Source: Rhipicephalus microplus | Lineage: Eukaryota; Arthropoda; Arachnida; Ixodida; Ixodidae | Assembly (NCBI RefSeq): GCF_043290135.1 | Contig: NC_134709.1 | Span: 66,752,556-66,816,555, forward strand | Reading direction: 5' to 3' | Length of the DNA stretch: 64,000 nt | Shown: positions 44,345 to 54,391 of the stretch, in pieces | Layout: each line of letters starts with the position of its first letter | How positions within the stretch are numbered: position 1 is the stretch's first letter | The notes under the pieces: model-generated | Told to the model about the DNA's origin: nothing | Seen by the model: the letters and a program-made list of their open reading frames with translations, nothing else | The model's database searches: none | Translations under genes and position numbers: made by a program

Positions 44345-44700
44345 GTGATGTTTCATTTCATTTCATTTATTTATACTGTTAGCCCAGAAGTGGGCCGTTA
44401 CAGGGTGGAAGTACAAACAATTATTTGCAAAAAAGAAGTACCGTACAGGTCTCGAGATAATTTCTCGGTATTATTGTGACCAGCAACTCGTTTCAGAATA
44501 ATCTGTATAGATCGCGGAGTGGGCGTGATCTTATCAAAATGATTTACTACAGTCCTGAAGCTTCTAGAAGACTGCAGGCGCGGTTTGCGCTGAGAATTAT
44601 GTAATGTAACGAGGCCACAACAAGCCTTGAAAAAAGGAACGTGGCAATATATAACTGAACCATCATAATGCAACCATTCCTCAATGAACTGTTACTTCGA
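44345..44700 (-). mobile_element. CR1/L2-like LINE 3' end fragment
   Basis: The minus strand ends ggcccacttctgggctaaca then tataaataaatgaaatgaaa, a typical LINE 3' terminus with a short tandem tail. Upstream, 44673-44398 keeps a frame ending near LSRDLYGTSFLQ. Only the tail of the element is present. Confidence 0.5.
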
Positions 44701-44709
44701 ATGAGCCAC

Positions 44710-46490
44710 TGTTTGCGTGTTTGGGGAAGGCAAAATGATCTTCCTAATAATATTTATGTAGACAACTACGCAGTATAAAAGAAAGCTTCTATGAGCAAGA
44801 CATTATGATTTTCTAAAGTTTTCTAGATTTATCACAATATAACCTTTGATATTGTCTTGTATTATAATTGTACCTTGGCAGTGTGAGTAGCCTTGTTCAT
44901 TTGCTTCTTCCCTTTTAATGCATGCTGAACTGGCATTACACTTGGGATCGCGCCGTCAAAGAGCCAGTATGTTCTCAAATTTTTATAGAAATTCAGATGG
45001 CAACTAGTTTCATAGCTTCAAATTTAATAAGCGTCGTGATAAAGTACACTGGTGTATGTTCTTTTCACTTATGCCTGGATTTAAAAAATCAATTCCCACC
45101 AAAGGATATGAGTCCTCCATCATGTGAAAAATTTTGTCGCAATTATTGCAAACTTATTTCATGCTCGACGCAGTCAGTTTCTGCAACACGCTGCTTAACA
45201 GAGCTACAATGAACTGCTTACTATCTTCAAACGTAGGTGCAATGTACCGAAAACAGGTGTCAGCTTGCTTTAGATTAGCTGCGTGTGAAGCTGTATCGTC
45301 ACTTTGGTGGGTACAGGAGGCCTTAAATATTCCCTTTTCAGTTACCAAACTTTGTAGCTGTTTTGAAATGCTTCATATGAACGCGATGTATGATTGTGCT
45401 GTTTGTGCATACAATACAAAATGTGAGCATCACTGCATTAGTCTATATACTCAACGAAAATGTAACAAAAGTAAAACCGAAAAATAAAGCAGCACGTTCA
45501 CATGAATGTACTTATCAAAGCATAATCGTTCAGTTCCTTAAGAGCTCTGCAAAGCATTTAGCAATTTAGCAGCTCATGTTTGTCATACATGCGTGTAAAA
45601 GCTTTTGCAGCACTTGTTTGGCTTAACTACATTTACACTTGAGATATTATATTTGTTTTTATTAGATGGCCGACTTTTCTTGTGTAGCTTTATTCCCGTT
45701 ATACTAGTGGTACTGCGAGCAGGAATACTTCCATATAAATTTGTTTTTGGCCACGAAAAAGGAAAAAAAACAGTTATGGCTTTATCGGCCTTGGTGATGG
45801 AAAGCTTCCGAACTGCAAATCTATCAACATGCTGGCACGCGAAAAGTCACAACTTTGCCGTGCTTCTTGCGTATCCAAAATCGCTGAGCCCAACCCGAAA
45901 TACGCTCCCCGAGCTTTCTTAATGTCGCAGACGCCTTTTGTTTCAACGCACACTAACACAAAGTACTCGCAAATCTACGTGGAATGCCGAAGAAGCTCAC
46001 AAGCTTCCGCCGCAGTGGCCTGCAACTGTCTCCTCCATGTTAGCTGACAGCGCCTCCGACTGTCATGCTATGTTTTTGCTTAACGGAGAGATCGCGCAAG
46101 GTGGCGCCTCCATGCAGGCAAGGGAAACACTGCTCAACTTTAACACCTCCTCATACTAGCTACTCTGCCTAAAGGCGTTGAAAAAACTCGCGGCATTCAG
46201 GAAGCTTGCAACTACCCCGATCCCGGAGGCCATTCAGAACCATTTCGGTTGCACAAAGCTTTTGGGAGCACTACGGGATTGATAAAATTGAATGAGAAAA
46301 AAAAGAACAAGAGGACTGCCTTCATGCACTATTTGTTTCACGCGAACACATAATAGACTAACTTTTTGCCATGACAGACGGTAAAACATGGAACGCGAGC
46401 GACACTCAATTCTCTGAATGATATTCCTCTTTCTTTGGCCGCCATCTTTCGGTTGCAAGGTTGTTAAAGTATTGCGCCAAGTGAATTATC
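44710..46490. other. No gene recognised
   Basis: Several short AT-rich frames without splice signals or recognisable domains. Confidence 0.4.
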
Positions 46491-46493
46491 TCG

Positions 46494-46785
46494 CCCCGCC
46501 GCAGTGCTCCATTGATTTCGCCGCTCGCCTGCTAACCTGAAGGTCGCGGGATGGAATCCCGCCCTTATGAAAAAGTTTATTGTACTTTTATTGCCTGCAC
46601 TTTTTGGTGTACTTTATTGCCTGTACTTTATCGCCTGCACTCAAACATTTTTGCCTGACCTAAAAATGTTTGAGGCCTGTGTGCCTGTAGACTTAGGTGC
46701 ACGTTACAGAACCCCAGGTGGTCGAAATTTCTGACGCCCTCCGCTACAGCGTCTTTCTAATCACACTGCGGTTTCGGGACGATGA
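46494..46785 (+). mobile_element. Old SINE copy, tRNA head at left
   Basis: gccccgccgcagtgctcc and gaaggtcgcgggatggaatcc are the tRNA-like head. After an A/T-rich insertion of about 110 bases (with a repeated attgcctgcactt motif), ggtgcacgttacagaacccc, aggtggtcgaaatttctgac and gcggtttcgggacg continue the SINE body. Confidence 0.75.
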
Positions 46786-46890
46786 TAACATTAATAAGGA
46801 AATATCTCAATGCAATGTGCTGGAAGGACACGTGCTCGTTTGCCACTCGCCTTGCTCGCGCATGGCCTGCTGGCTAACTTGGTGCAAAGG

Positions 46891-46894
46891 ATAC
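46891..46894. repeat. 4-bp target-site duplication, left
   Basis: ATAC precedes the left LTR and is repeated at 49410-49413 after the right LTR. Confidence 0.75.
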
Positions 46895-47124
46895 TGTAGT
46901 GCATGATCAGCATCATCATTTTTTCAATCACCGCGCTGCGCCTCTCGCGCAGCTGATGCGAGCTCGAGCTGCGCGAGGATGAGAACGAGCTGACACGCCT
47001 GGCGTGGCGGACGCTGGTAGCCGACGCGGCTCCTCTTCAGGCCTGCAATAAAGTGGCGAGATCGGCACGGCCCCATCGGCCGCCTTCGACGTCATCTCAC
47101 GTCTCCTCTTCTCTCGCCGCTACA
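46895..47124 (+). repeat. 5' LTR (230 bp) of compact LTR element
   Basis: It begins TGTAGTGCATG and ends CGCCGCTACA. It differs from 49180-49409 by only two substitutions that I can see. An AATAAA (gcaataaagtgg, about 47047-47052) lies within it, as expected for a polyadenylation signal in R. Confidence 0.92.
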
Positions 47125-47143
47125 TTGGTGACCCGGAGAACAC
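47125..47143 (+). other. Candidate primer-binding site
   Basis: ttggtgacccggagaacac lies immediately after the 5' LTR. TGGTGACCC is a common start for tRNA-primed Gypsy-type sites. The tRNA was not identified. Confidence 0.6.
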
Positions 47144-47168
47144 GCCCTTCGCCGAACGGCCCGCTGCC

Positions 47169-48479
47169 ATGTTCCCGCAACTCTGCCCGCCAGTGCCGCC
47201 GTTCCAATCGACCTACCCAAAGGTATGGTTTATGCAACTCGACGCCGTTATTGCGGTGAATGGCGTCACGGACCAGCTGCTGATGCACGCCATTCTTCTC
47301 GACGCCCTACCGGTAGAGTTGCGCCATCTCGCTGCCACTTCAAGCACCAGCCCGCAGCCTTACGATGCCCTCTGCACTGCGGTGCTCGCCCGCAGCGGCA
47401 ACACATACCGTCCGCTTCCGTTTACCCGCACCAGGCAGGTTTCCCCGGCGTCGCAGAGCAAGGTACGAACCGGTCCGCAGCCCTCCATTGACCGCTACCT
47501 CGGTACCCCAGCTTCGACTACTTCTACACCTGATCCGGTCGCAGAAACATCCACTCCTGCACCTGATCACGACCGCGAGGTAGAAGACTTCCCCACTGCG
47601 ACTGACCTTCCCTCCGAGAGGAAAGCGACGGCACGCGACACCGTGGCCCTCGCCGTTTCCGCGACCACCAGCTCAGACGTCTCGGCCTCCTCCTCGCCGC
47701 AGCTGCTGGTCAGCTCCTCGACGGTGCCCCCTGCCGCTCCGCCACCTGCCACTGGTGCCAGCAATGGCCTGCCGGGTGCCTCGACACATTCCACTCGCAC
47801 CTACCCGGCCAGCAGCAGACCACACTCGGCGTCCCCGCTCCCCGCCCCTGTCCCTGTCTCTGTTTCGTGGTCTACGACGGGCCCCAGCGCCGTGCCTGCG
47901 CGGAGCCAGAGCCTGCCCTCATCGTCGGCGTTGACACCGGCAACCACCACAGCAACTGCCACCGTCGCCCCTCTGCCCGTGGCGCCGCAGCAGGCACCTG
48001 CGTCGAGACCCGGCGTCGCACAGGTGGTTTCGGCCAGCCCCAGTCCTCGCACCTCTGGTGCCCCCCGGGTCATCCAGCCGAAACAGCCACAGATCCTGCC
48101 CAAGCTGTCGAGCGGCAGCGCGAACATGACCACGCCTTCGGCAGCGGCGACCACCCGGTCCCAGTCTCCCCGGGCGGCCCAGCACAAGGCCACACCGCGG
48201 CCCACGCCTGTATTGGCGCCGCAGCCTGCGACCACGGCGCAGCGCGGAGCCGCGATGGGGCTCAACACGGGGAGTCCGCTGCTCACCGGGAACCCCGCGG
48301 CAGCGCAGCCGGGCATGTTTCCGGCTGGACCTGCGCAGGGCACTTTCCTGCTGAACCAGTACATTCCGGGCCTGGGCCACAGCCCGATTCTGATACAAGG
48401 CGCATCGGGGCAGACCCAGAGCTCTCTGGGACAGATGGGGTCCAGCTGGCCCTGCAGCCACCCCATGCTACGGGCCTGA
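47169..48479 (+). CDS. Gag-like N-terminus fused to a low-complexity P/S/A-rich protein
   Basis: 436 codons from ATG at 47169. Residues 1-80 resemble the N-terminal part of tick Gypsy gag: PPFQSTYPKVWFMQLDAV, then DQLLMHAILLDALP and a PYDALCTAVLAR segment. After about residue 90 the protein is almost all Pro, Ser, Thr, Ala and Gln. Near its end it becomes non-random and strand-consistent (PKQPQILPKLSSGSANM, GTFLLNQYIPGLGHSPILI, GQTQSSLGQMG). It then shifts to the +1 frame, where VQLALQPPHATGLTLGPQ continues the same style of sequence, so the stop at 48477 follows a small indel near 48440. I read the 3' two thirds as a captured cellular cDNA. Confidence 0.75.
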   Translation: MFPQLCPPVPPFQSTYPKVWFMQLDAVIAVNGVTDQLLMHAILLDALPVELRHLAATSSTSPQPYDALCTAVLARSGNTYRPLPFTRTRQVSPASQSKVRTGPQPSIDRYLGTPASTTSTPDPVAETSTPAPDHDREVEDFPTATDLPSERKATARDTVALAVSATTSSDVSASSSPQLLVSSSTVPPAAPPPATGASNGLPGASTHSTRTYPASSRPHSASPLPAPVPVSVSWSTTGPSAVPARSQSLPSSSALTPATTTATATVAPLPVAPQQAPASRPGVAQVVSASPSPRTSGAPRVIQPKQPQILPKLSSGSANMTTPSAAATTRSQSPRAAQHKATPRPTPVLAPQPATTAQRGAAMGLNTGSPLLTGNPAAAQPGMFPAGPAQGTFLLNQYIPGLGHSPILIQGASGQTQSSLGQMGSSWPCSHPMLRA

Positions 48480-49066
48480 CCCTGGGACCTCAGACGGGGC
48501 CCAGGCCCCATGGGGGACATCCAGGACCGCCTGGCACCCCGACGCTTGTCATCCCACAGAACCTGGGGCCAAGGCCCAACATTTTTCTGGCACCGCCACG
48601 CATGATGTCACCCCCCTCGTTTGCCATAGTCCCGGGACAGCCACTGACGCTGCAACAGCTGCAGGCCATGCTGCCCACGCAGACCATGCTGGCCCAGCCC
48701 ACACTGGGTGCGTTCCAGACAGACCAGCACTAATTCCTGGTGCAGATACCGACGTTCACCCAGCCGCAGATACTGGCGCATGACCACCATCACCACCACC
48801 ACCACCACCATCATGGGGCCCTGTCGGGACCTCTAATCTCGACGGGCGGTAGTATAGTGTCCTCTGCACCCAGCGCCAACATTGTCACCCACCATCCTGT
48901 CATGACCTCGCGACACACGGTCCACTCTCGGCCTGTCCGACCAGGTCACCATGAGACCCGCTTGTCGGCTACCACAGTGACCCGGCACTTCCTCCTTCGT
49001 CCTCTGCGCAACTCCCAGTGTCGCCCACCAGAGACCCACTGGTTCTCGATGGTCACTACACGTTGA
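48440..49066 (+). pseudogene. Continuation of captured host-like sequence, frameshifted
   Basis: In the frame one base off the preceding ORF, 48445-48733 encodes TLVIPQNLGPRPNIFLAPP, SFAIVPGQPLTLQQLQAML and GAFQTDQH, then TAA. In the same frame, past the stop, FLVQIPTFTQPQILAHD, a run of ten His codons (48787-48816) and SGPLISTGGSIVSSAPSAN follow. Q/P-rich and His-run features are typical of metazoan nuclear regulators, not of gag. I cannot name the donor gene; Polycomb-group or coactivator-type proteins are possibilities only. Confidence 0.6.
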
Positions 49067-49179
49067 CAAACTGGACTTCCTAAACGGACACCTTGCGGAT
49101 TGTCATTCATGTATATAGTGTCTTTCCCTTTCTTTGTTATATACACTTCAAATCGCGCAAAGCGCTAGGGGGGGAGCCC

Positions 49180-49409
49180 TGTAGTGCATGATCAGCATCA
49201 TCATTTTTTCAATCACCGTGCCGCGCCTCTCGCGCAGCTGATGCGAGCTCGAGCTGCGCGAGGATGAGAACGAGCTGACACGCCTGGCGTGGCGGACGCT
49301 GGTAGCCGACGCGGCTCCTCTTCAGGCCTGCAATAAAGTGGCGAGATCGGCACGGCCCCATCGGCCGCCTTCGACGTCATCTCACGTCTCCTCTTCTCTC
49401 GCCGCTACA
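49180..49409 (+). repeat. 3' LTR (230 bp) of compact LTR element
   Basis: It is identical to the 5' LTR apart from two transitions near its start (caccgtgccg against caccgcgctg). It is preceded by a purine run ending 49176 and followed by ATAC. Confidence 0.92.
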
Positions 49410-49413
49410 ATAC

Positions 49414-50730
49414 TGCTCATAACGTCTTGCTGACATCGAAGTTTACCCATGCCTCGCAGATTATTCATTCCTACACAGAACCCTGCTGTCGTCTTTGTCC
49501 AAAAAGTACAATTAGGATAAGGCAATTTGCACTTATTCGAGAGACATCGCATACATCGGACACCTGGGGTAGAGAAAAGGCAGCATCTGTATCAAGTGTT
49601 TTAATTTTTCAGCGTTTCTGGTGCGGTGAACTGATTTCTACACACGATTTTATTTTCGTTTCATAATAGCCGCCATCTTGCGCTGATAATCTGTTTTTCC
49701 GGTTTTCAGTGTCATAGTATGAAATAACCATGGCCACGAAACGTTCAATGTATCAGCCCAAGCGTTTTAACGCGTGGTAGATCACCGTAGTGCTGCTTAT
49801 TTGATGCGGATGTAACACTGCAACGTTCTCAGTCCGAAAAGGCGGTGAGCGCACACGAAAAATCGTGTATAATGCGTGAACATTTGCAAGCCACAGTGTT
49901 ACAAAAGTAATCATGGGGACACTACAGGTGCCTTCTAGTCAGTGACATCACCGCCACAATCCGTGTAAATTCTCAATCGATAACACTGATTACACTGATT
50001 AGCACTTAGTAACTACCACGTGTGAGCGAAAGCTCGCGAGCACTTCTGACGAGGATGACTCACCCCCGTATTCGCAAACGCTGTTCGACTCGACATTCAC
50101 CCTTCACTTGACAGAGTTGAGGACTGCGCCGCAGCTCGGCTCAAAATGACGCCGCGCTGCTGAAGAAACGCTGAAGATTATCTCTGATATGCAGTGACTT
50201 TCCGTGCCTAGAGATGGCGCTCCCATTGGCTTTCTCAATTGCAGGTGAAGCGTTGAGTGAAGGGACGTTCTAGAATACAGGGGTTAGGCACAGATGAAAC
50301 GAGCTGGCTATCTCCGTCGCGTGAAAGGGCGTACATTGGTGCTGCTGGACGCACACGTAGGAGGTGGGTACTTTGGAAAGCCGGGAGCGTTCGCCCGCTG
50401 TAGCGGACGCCGTATCTGTACACCGAGAAACATCCGACGGCTCGCAGGTGTGTATACGTTTGCATCAGTTTGAACTGAAGCACGAAGGTGGCTTCCCTCG
50501 CTGAGGGACTGGCGTTCCTTCATGACAGCGTATTGACTGGCGCCAGGTAGAATGTTGAAGGACTGAGCTGCTTGCATTACCTCATGTAACATTCGAATTC
50601 ATCGATGCATTACTGTTTTTGTTTTGATGGAAATGAACGTGAACACCCCATACTACAAGTACCTCCCCTACATTCTGTAGGGGTGAGCCCGTGACGTAAC
50701 AAAAACGATGTGCGAGCAACGTTAGGTGCG
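49414..50730. other. No gene recognised
   Basis: A minus-strand frame of 95 codons (50592-50308) has no recognisable domain or splice context. Confidence 0.4.
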
Positions 50731-50734
50731 AATC

Positions 50735-53515
50735 AATTCAATTCAATTTCAATTCAGTTTATTCCGACATCACAGGAGACATTACAAAAGTCACAACAGT
50801 GATGCTGTGGGGCGAAAGCAAAAAGCCATTAAGGCTTGACGAAGGCTTTCGCACCATTTGACAACATAGCAACAGCAACAGCAGCATGAGATCATCAGTT
50901 ATTATACAATATCAAAACATGTACTTCAAGGTCATGCCGATTTGCATTTTATTAACACGTTGAAAAACATTTACAGAACGGAGCAGTATAAATGGTTTAT
51001 TGTAAGAAACTGTTTAAGGTTAGTGGCAGTAAGTAGCTCATCATCTGGCGACCATAGTTAGTACGTGTGTAAGGAATTTTCCAGTCATCGGTAGCTCGTG
51101 TGCTATAGGGGCAGGTATAGGGTGTCAAACGCGCTAAATCAGTAAGAAAAGAGTCGTGATTCTTTAAGGAAGTACGATATCGCTTCATTAAAATTGTATT
51201 GTATATCTCAGGCATTGGTTGTAAATTAAGGGCTTCGAAAATGGGTTTGGAATGTTCATCGCGAGGAACACCTGTAATTATGCGCACAGCCTTTTTCTGT
51301 AATCTATATATTCGGCCTAAGTTCTTTTCCGATGTGGTGCCCCATACTAGATAGCAATAGCTTAATGTAGATAAAAATAGCGAATTATATAGTAAGAGTT
51401 TAATTTTTTGTGGCAAGAGAAAACGTAGGCGCGATAAGATACCTACAGTACGAGAAAGTTTAGCATGGACAAACTCAGCCTGATCCTTCCATAGCATGTT
51501 TTCGTGGAAAAAAACTCCCAGAGTTTTCACTATCGGTTCAATCCTTATAGATTCTGAGCCAATCACTAATGATAAATCGCAGTTTACGGGCTTATTTATT
51601 GGACGAAAGAGCACAGATTTTGTTTTTGAGGTGTTTATAATTAGCGAATTTCTTATGCTCCAAATGTGCAGCAGTTTCAAGACACTATTTGCTTTGTCAA
51701 CTAGTTCATGCAAATCGCAGTCTTTAAAAAATAAGCTGGTATCATCTGCATAAATAATAAATGTTGTATTGTTATCGATGTTTGTCAAGTCGTTCACATA
51801 CAGATTAAAAAGCAGGGGACCCAGAATACTTCCTTGGGGCACGCCATGTGACAGTTTTTTAAAACTAGATGCGTAGCCATTTATATCTACTTTTTGCTGT
51901 CGGTATTTCAAATAGGTTTTTATGACACTTATAAAGTTCCCCCGAAAACCGCAGTGTTCTAGTTTTTTAATTAATGTAATGTGGTTGATTCTGTCAAATG
52001 CTTTTGAGAAATCTACAAAAATTCCAAGTGTATATATTTCCTTTTCAAATGCATCGAGTATGATTTCTTTTTGCATTAGTAGGGCAGTTTCTGTTGAGCG
52101 CTGCTTTGTGAAACCAAATTGAAAAGGCGTCATAATGTGGTGCTTGGTTAAGAATGACACTATTCGTTTATGTAACAACTTTTCAATTACTTTAGAAAAT
52201 ACAGGTAAAATAGAAATTGGTCTGTAATTGGTCATGCTATTTTTGTCACCACCTTTGAAAATAATAGAAACTTTGGCTATCTGAAGACGACTAGGAAACG
52301 TGCCCAATGAGAAGATTAAGTTAATGATGTATTCTAAAATAGGAGATATGACATGAATAACATGCTTAACTGGACGGATTTCCAGGCCGTCTACGTCACA
52401 ACACCTGCTATTCTTTAGTGACATGAAATCTGCCGTAACCTCCTGTGTAGTCACTGGAAATAGAAATGCACTTTCGCCTACTTGCGAACCCATGAATCGC
52501 GCAAAATTATTGTCGTGCGAGCTCTCTCCAATAGAGGTAAAGAATTTATTGAAAGCTTCAGCAAGGTCATCACCAGTTAGAACGCGGTTGTCTACAATGA
52601 GTTTAGTCGGGTATGTGCTATCATCCGAGTGTGGGTGGAGCAACATGTTTAACTTTTTCCAGATGGCTTCGGACGTTTTGGTTTTTTCAGGGCTGAAAAG
52701 GTTGCTAAAATATTCAAGTTTGCTTTTCCTTAATAAGGAGTTTGTAGTATTTCTATGTTTTCTAAATGTCTTCAAGTCTTCTTTGTCTCTAGATATTAGA
52801 AATTTCTGGTAAAGTGCATTTTTTACTTTTATAGCTTGAAGGCATTCCGAAGTAATCCAAGGCTTTCTTGCCTTGCGTGGTCTGCGTTTTGCTTTGAGCG
52901 GAAAGCACTTGTTGTAGGCTTCACTAAAACGTTCGATGAAAACATTATACGCTGTGTCTGCATCAGTTTCACGGAAAACAGCGTCCCATTTTATCTTGGA
53001 TATATATGCAGCGAACATATCAATTGTGCTAGGACATATGTACCGGAATGGGGTAGGCGGTGGCTTTGCATCCCTAAGTTGAAGCTTCTTTTGACTTAAA
53101 ATTGAGTAAACAGGCAAATGGTCGCTAATATGTGTCTTAAGGACACCCGAGCAAAGAGGTGCACTTGTGCTATTTGTTATAATGACGTCGATAAGTGTGC
53201 AGGATTGGGCATGAAATCGAGTGGGGTGTTTTATAACATTTTTAAATGCGTTTGATTCCATGATATTGCAAAGTTCAAGACGTTGGGGGCTGGAAGTTAG
53301 CATATCAATGTTTAGGTCACCCCCGATAGTAAGATTGTAACCATTTTCATTGACCCACGACAGGAAAGTGTCTAAAAACGTAAAAAAGTTGCACATGTTA
53401 CATTTGGGGGGGCGGTATACCACAGAAAAAATACCCGAAGAACATTTTACAGTCATAATCTCGTAATCGTCAGTAACCACAGAAAAAGCCTCGAGCATCG
53501 CATGGTTCGAAAAGC
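50735..53515 (-). mobile_element. CR1/L2-like LINE with uninterrupted ORF2
   Basis: The minus strand carries an 833-codon ORF followed by a 3' UTR of about 260 bases that ends in a (ATTGA/CAATT)n tail at 50732-50757. The 5' end is truncated near 53515 inside the endonuclease domain. No ORF1 or 5' UTR is present. Confidence 0.92.
50997..53498 (-). CDS. LINE ORF2: partial endonuclease plus complete reverse transcriptase
   Basis: 833 codons without interruption. The first 150 codons carry the later part of an APE endonuclease (VVYRPPKCNMCNFFTFL, IGGDLNIDML, TLIDVIITN, ISDHLPVY). The RT follows with motifs YRPISILPVFSKVIEKLLHK, FVDFSKAFDRINH, HGVPQGSILGPLLFNLYVN, IIYADDTSLFF, and a C-terminal YCYLVWG/RIITG block. 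No RNase H follows, which fits CR1/L2-type elements. The frame is open into the truncated N-terminus (SNHAMLEAFSVV), so the first ATG is not the original start. All RT catalytic Asp residues are intact. Confidence 0.92.
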   Translation of the reverse strand: MLEAFSVVTDDYEIMTVKCSSGIFSVVYRPPKCNMCNFFTFLDTFLSWVNENGYNLTIGGDLNIDMLTSSPQRLELCNIMESNAFKNVIKHPTRFHAQSCTLIDVIITNSTSAPLCSGVLKTHISDHLPVYSILSQKKLQLRDAKPPPTPFRYICPSTIDMFAAYISKIKWDAVFRETDADTAYNVFIERFSEAYNKCFPLKAKRRPRKARKPWITSECLQAIKVKNALYQKFLISRDKEDLKTFRKHRNTTNSLLRKSKLEYFSNLFSPEKTKTSEAIWKKLNMLLHPHSDDSTYPTKLIVDNRVLTGDDLAEAFNKFFTSIGESSHDNNFARFMGSQVGESAFLFPVTTQEVTADFMSLKNSRCCDVDGLEIRPVKHVIHVISPILEYIINLIFSLGTFPSRLQIAKVSIIFKGGDKNSMTNYRPISILPVFSKVIEKLLHKRIVSFLTKHHIMTPFQFGFTKQRSTETALLMQKEIILDAFEKEIYTLGIFVDFSKAFDRINHITLIKKLEHCGFRGNFISVIKTYLKYRQQKVDINGYASSFKKLSHGVPQGSILGPLLFNLYVNDLTNIDNNTTFIIYADDTSLFFKDCDLHELVDKANSVLKLLHIWSIRNSLIINTSKTKSVLFRPINKPVNCDLSLVIGSESIRIEPIVKTLGVFFHENMLWKDQAEFVHAKLSRTVGILSRLRFLLPQKIKLLLYNSLFLSTLSYCYLVWGTTSEKNLGRIYRLQKKAVRIITGVPRDEHSKPIFEALNLQPMPEIYNTILMKRYRTSLKNHDSFLTDLARLTPYTCPYSTRATDDWKIPYTRTNYGRQMMSYLLPLTLNSFLQ

Positions 53516-53549
53516 CTAACGATGTCCGGGATTATCGCAAGTGCCCAGA

Positions 53550-53590
53550 GTGAGTGAGTGAGTGAGTGTGTCAGTGTGAGTGTGAGTGTG

Positions 53591-53685
<95 letters not shown>

Positions 53686-53725
53686 GTGGTCCTTTTCGGG
53701 GCCAAATGTATGTATGTATGTATGT
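53550..53725. repeat. (GTGA)n, (GT)n and (TATG)n compound microsatellite
   Basis: gtgagtgagtgagtgtg.. grades into about 42 GT units (53597-53682). A tatgtatgtatgtatg run follows at 53707-53724. Confidence 0.95.
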
Positions 53726-53729
53726 AACG

Positions 53730-54380
53730 CACTAGCTAAGCATTCATGAAGATCGCCTACGTGCACGGTCTAGCTGTCTACTTGGCGGCGACCATGAGAC
53801 ACAGCGGGTGCATGCTCGTTCTGATCGTAGGCTTTTCCTGGCACATGGACGCGTAGCTCGTCCGACCGGGTTGACGCGTGTGGTTGTCCCACTGCATTGT
53901 GCCGAGGACAGGAGCTCCCAGCTGGGCGGCCGGGGCAAGGAAAGTCTCCGGAGCTACCTGCAACCGCAGCCCGGTAACACTGGTTCATTGCTTTCGGAGG
54001 TAATGCATCTGTCCATCTGTGCGTGTGTGCACACACAGATTAGACGCGTGCACAGAATTAGACGCACGAAATCGATGCATGCACGCCTCATTGCATGCAC
54101 GCCTCAAGTACATCTATTACTTAGCTCAATCGTTCTTTCGTACGCCGTAGTTGCACCTGGTTGCGCAGCAAATTGTGCAAGGAAGTCGGGCTTTGCACTA
54201 CTCAAAACAGTGTCGACAGGTGGCGCTGCGTGTCCGCAAAACTCCAGAGTTTGACGTCCATCCCCATAATATAACCTCGCTCTGACTTCTCATTTCCGCC
54301 TCTTTCTATGCTACACTATGAGCGGCAATGCTTTACCGTCTTTATTCCTCCATACCCTCACGTCAGTCTTCATCCTCTGT
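53730..54380. other. No gene recognised
   Basis: Open frames on both strands at 53744-54254 lack domains and splice context. Confidence 0.4.
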
Positions 54381-54391
54381 TCAGTTTGCCA

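Larger units (their letters stand above)
46895..49409 (+). mobile_element. Compact 2.5-kb LTR retrotransposon without pol, carrying foreign coding sequence
   Basis: Two nearly identical 230-bp LTRs with TG..CA ends are flanked by ATAC duplications. A candidate primer-binding site (tggtgacccggagaac) directly follows the 5' LTR and a purine run (tagggggggag) precedes the 3' LTR. The interior starts with a gag-like segment and continues as a long Pro/Ser/Ala/Gln-rich frame. There is no protease, RT, RNase H or integrase. LTR identity indicates recent movement, which would have needed a partner element's enzymes. Confidence 0.88.

Noticed and set aside
47801..48520. Long minus-strand open frame (about 240 codons) opposite the gag-like ORF
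   Set aside because: It arises from GC-rich codon structure of the plus-strand ORF. The LTR orientation, primer site and purine tract all place the element on the plus strand.
50308..50592. 95-codon minus-strand frame as a possible missing GH18 exon
   Set aside because: No GH18 motif, and no acceptor/donor pair with fitting phase was found.
53470..53766. Minus-strand frame with a long Thr-His repeat
   Set aside because: It is a translation of the (GT)n microsatellite at 53597-53682 and has no coding evidence.
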